Origin: Anaerolineae bacterium | GTDB lineage: Bacteria; Chloroflexota; Anaerolineae; E26-bin7 | Length of the DNA: 14,613 nucleotides | Direction of reading: 5' to 3' | Assembly: GCA_029933115.1 (NCBI GenBank) | Contig: JAOZOT010000045.1 | Coordinates: forward strand, 1-14,613 | In this document: positions 14,553 to 14,613 of the stretch, piece after piece | How the letters are laid out: the number at the start of each line of letters is the position of its first letter | Numbering within the stretch: the first letter of the stretch is position 1 | Notes under the pieces: model-generated | Seen by the model: the letters and a program-made list of their open reading frames with translations, nothing else | Told to the model about the DNA's origin: nothing | The model's database searches: none | Program-made: the position numbers and the translations under genes

Positions 14553-14613
14553 AGGGCTTGCGCAGCGGGCTTTGAGCGTGGAGTTGAGGGGATACCCCTC
14601 AAGCTCCCCAGGC
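14553..14613. repeat. Dispersed palindromic repeat, copy C, cut by the window end
   Basis: Head GGGCTTGCGCAGCGGG (14554-14569), then a perfect hairpin TTGAGGGG-ATA-CCCCTCAA (14584-14602) followed by GCTCCCCAGGC. Copy A has the same order: head, then TTGA(A)GGGG/CCCCTCAA, then GCTCGCCGGAC. The tail lies beyond the window. The repeat fills the space directly upstream of the double-FHA gene and abuts its Shine-Dalgarno (14548-14552), so it may affect its expression. Confidence 0.6.

Noticed and set aside
13778..14554. A + strand open frame opposite the FHA gene
   Set aside because: Shadow of the double-FHA protein; no start context or motifs.

Overview
The window looks like chromosome from a member of the Chloroflexota, probably an uncultured or anaerobic lineage, with moderately high GC. 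Three things suggest this: an 813-residue membrane protein with the Chlor_Arch_YYY (DUF2298) hallmarks, a family known mainly from Chloroflexota and archaea; long Thr/Pro-rich linkers in a membrane-anchored protein; and the general style of the genes. This is inferred from protein families; no rRNA is present.

Left part (1-7428, + strand): a tightly packed run of a DUF2298 membrane protein, a small nitroreductase, a GT-C/family-39-type glycosyltransferase carrying three C-terminal beta-sandwich repeats, and serS. Gaps are 37, 10 and 8 bases, and the serS Shine-Dalgarno overlaps the stop of the glycosyltransferase. The two large membrane proteins probably act on the cell envelope. After serS comes an 8-bp G-rich tandem repeat, then a near-consensus promoter driving two serine tRNA genes (UGA and GCU). 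The synthetase and two of its substrates therefore sit side by side.

Middle (7788-9163): a free-standing HTH plus LAGLIDADG homing-endonuclease-like gene on the - strand lies between the tRNA-Ser pair and a tRNA-Arg gene that reads as anticodon GCG, which is unusual for a bacterium. A perfect 10-bp hairpin closes the tRNA-Ser/endonuclease junction.

Right part (9176-14613, - strand): a compact four-gene set. In transcription order these are a Cys-motif/double-FHA protein, an FGE-sulfatase (SUMF1)-fold protein lacking the catalytic Cys pair, an ATPase-TM-Thr/Pro linker-BNR propeller fusion, and a metal-dependent amidohydrolase. The FHA/FGE-like/ATPase-propeller trio is the best candidate here for an undescribed system, plausibly phospho-signalling linked to a membrane ATPase with an outside sensor. 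That role is inference only.

Across the window I see three copies of one short dispersed palindromic repeat family. Two sit in frame inside protein genes (the glycosyltransferase and the ATPase) and one lies directly before the FHA gene. There is no CRISPR array, transposase, reverse transcriptase or rRNA, and no non-genic stretch longer than about 220 bases.
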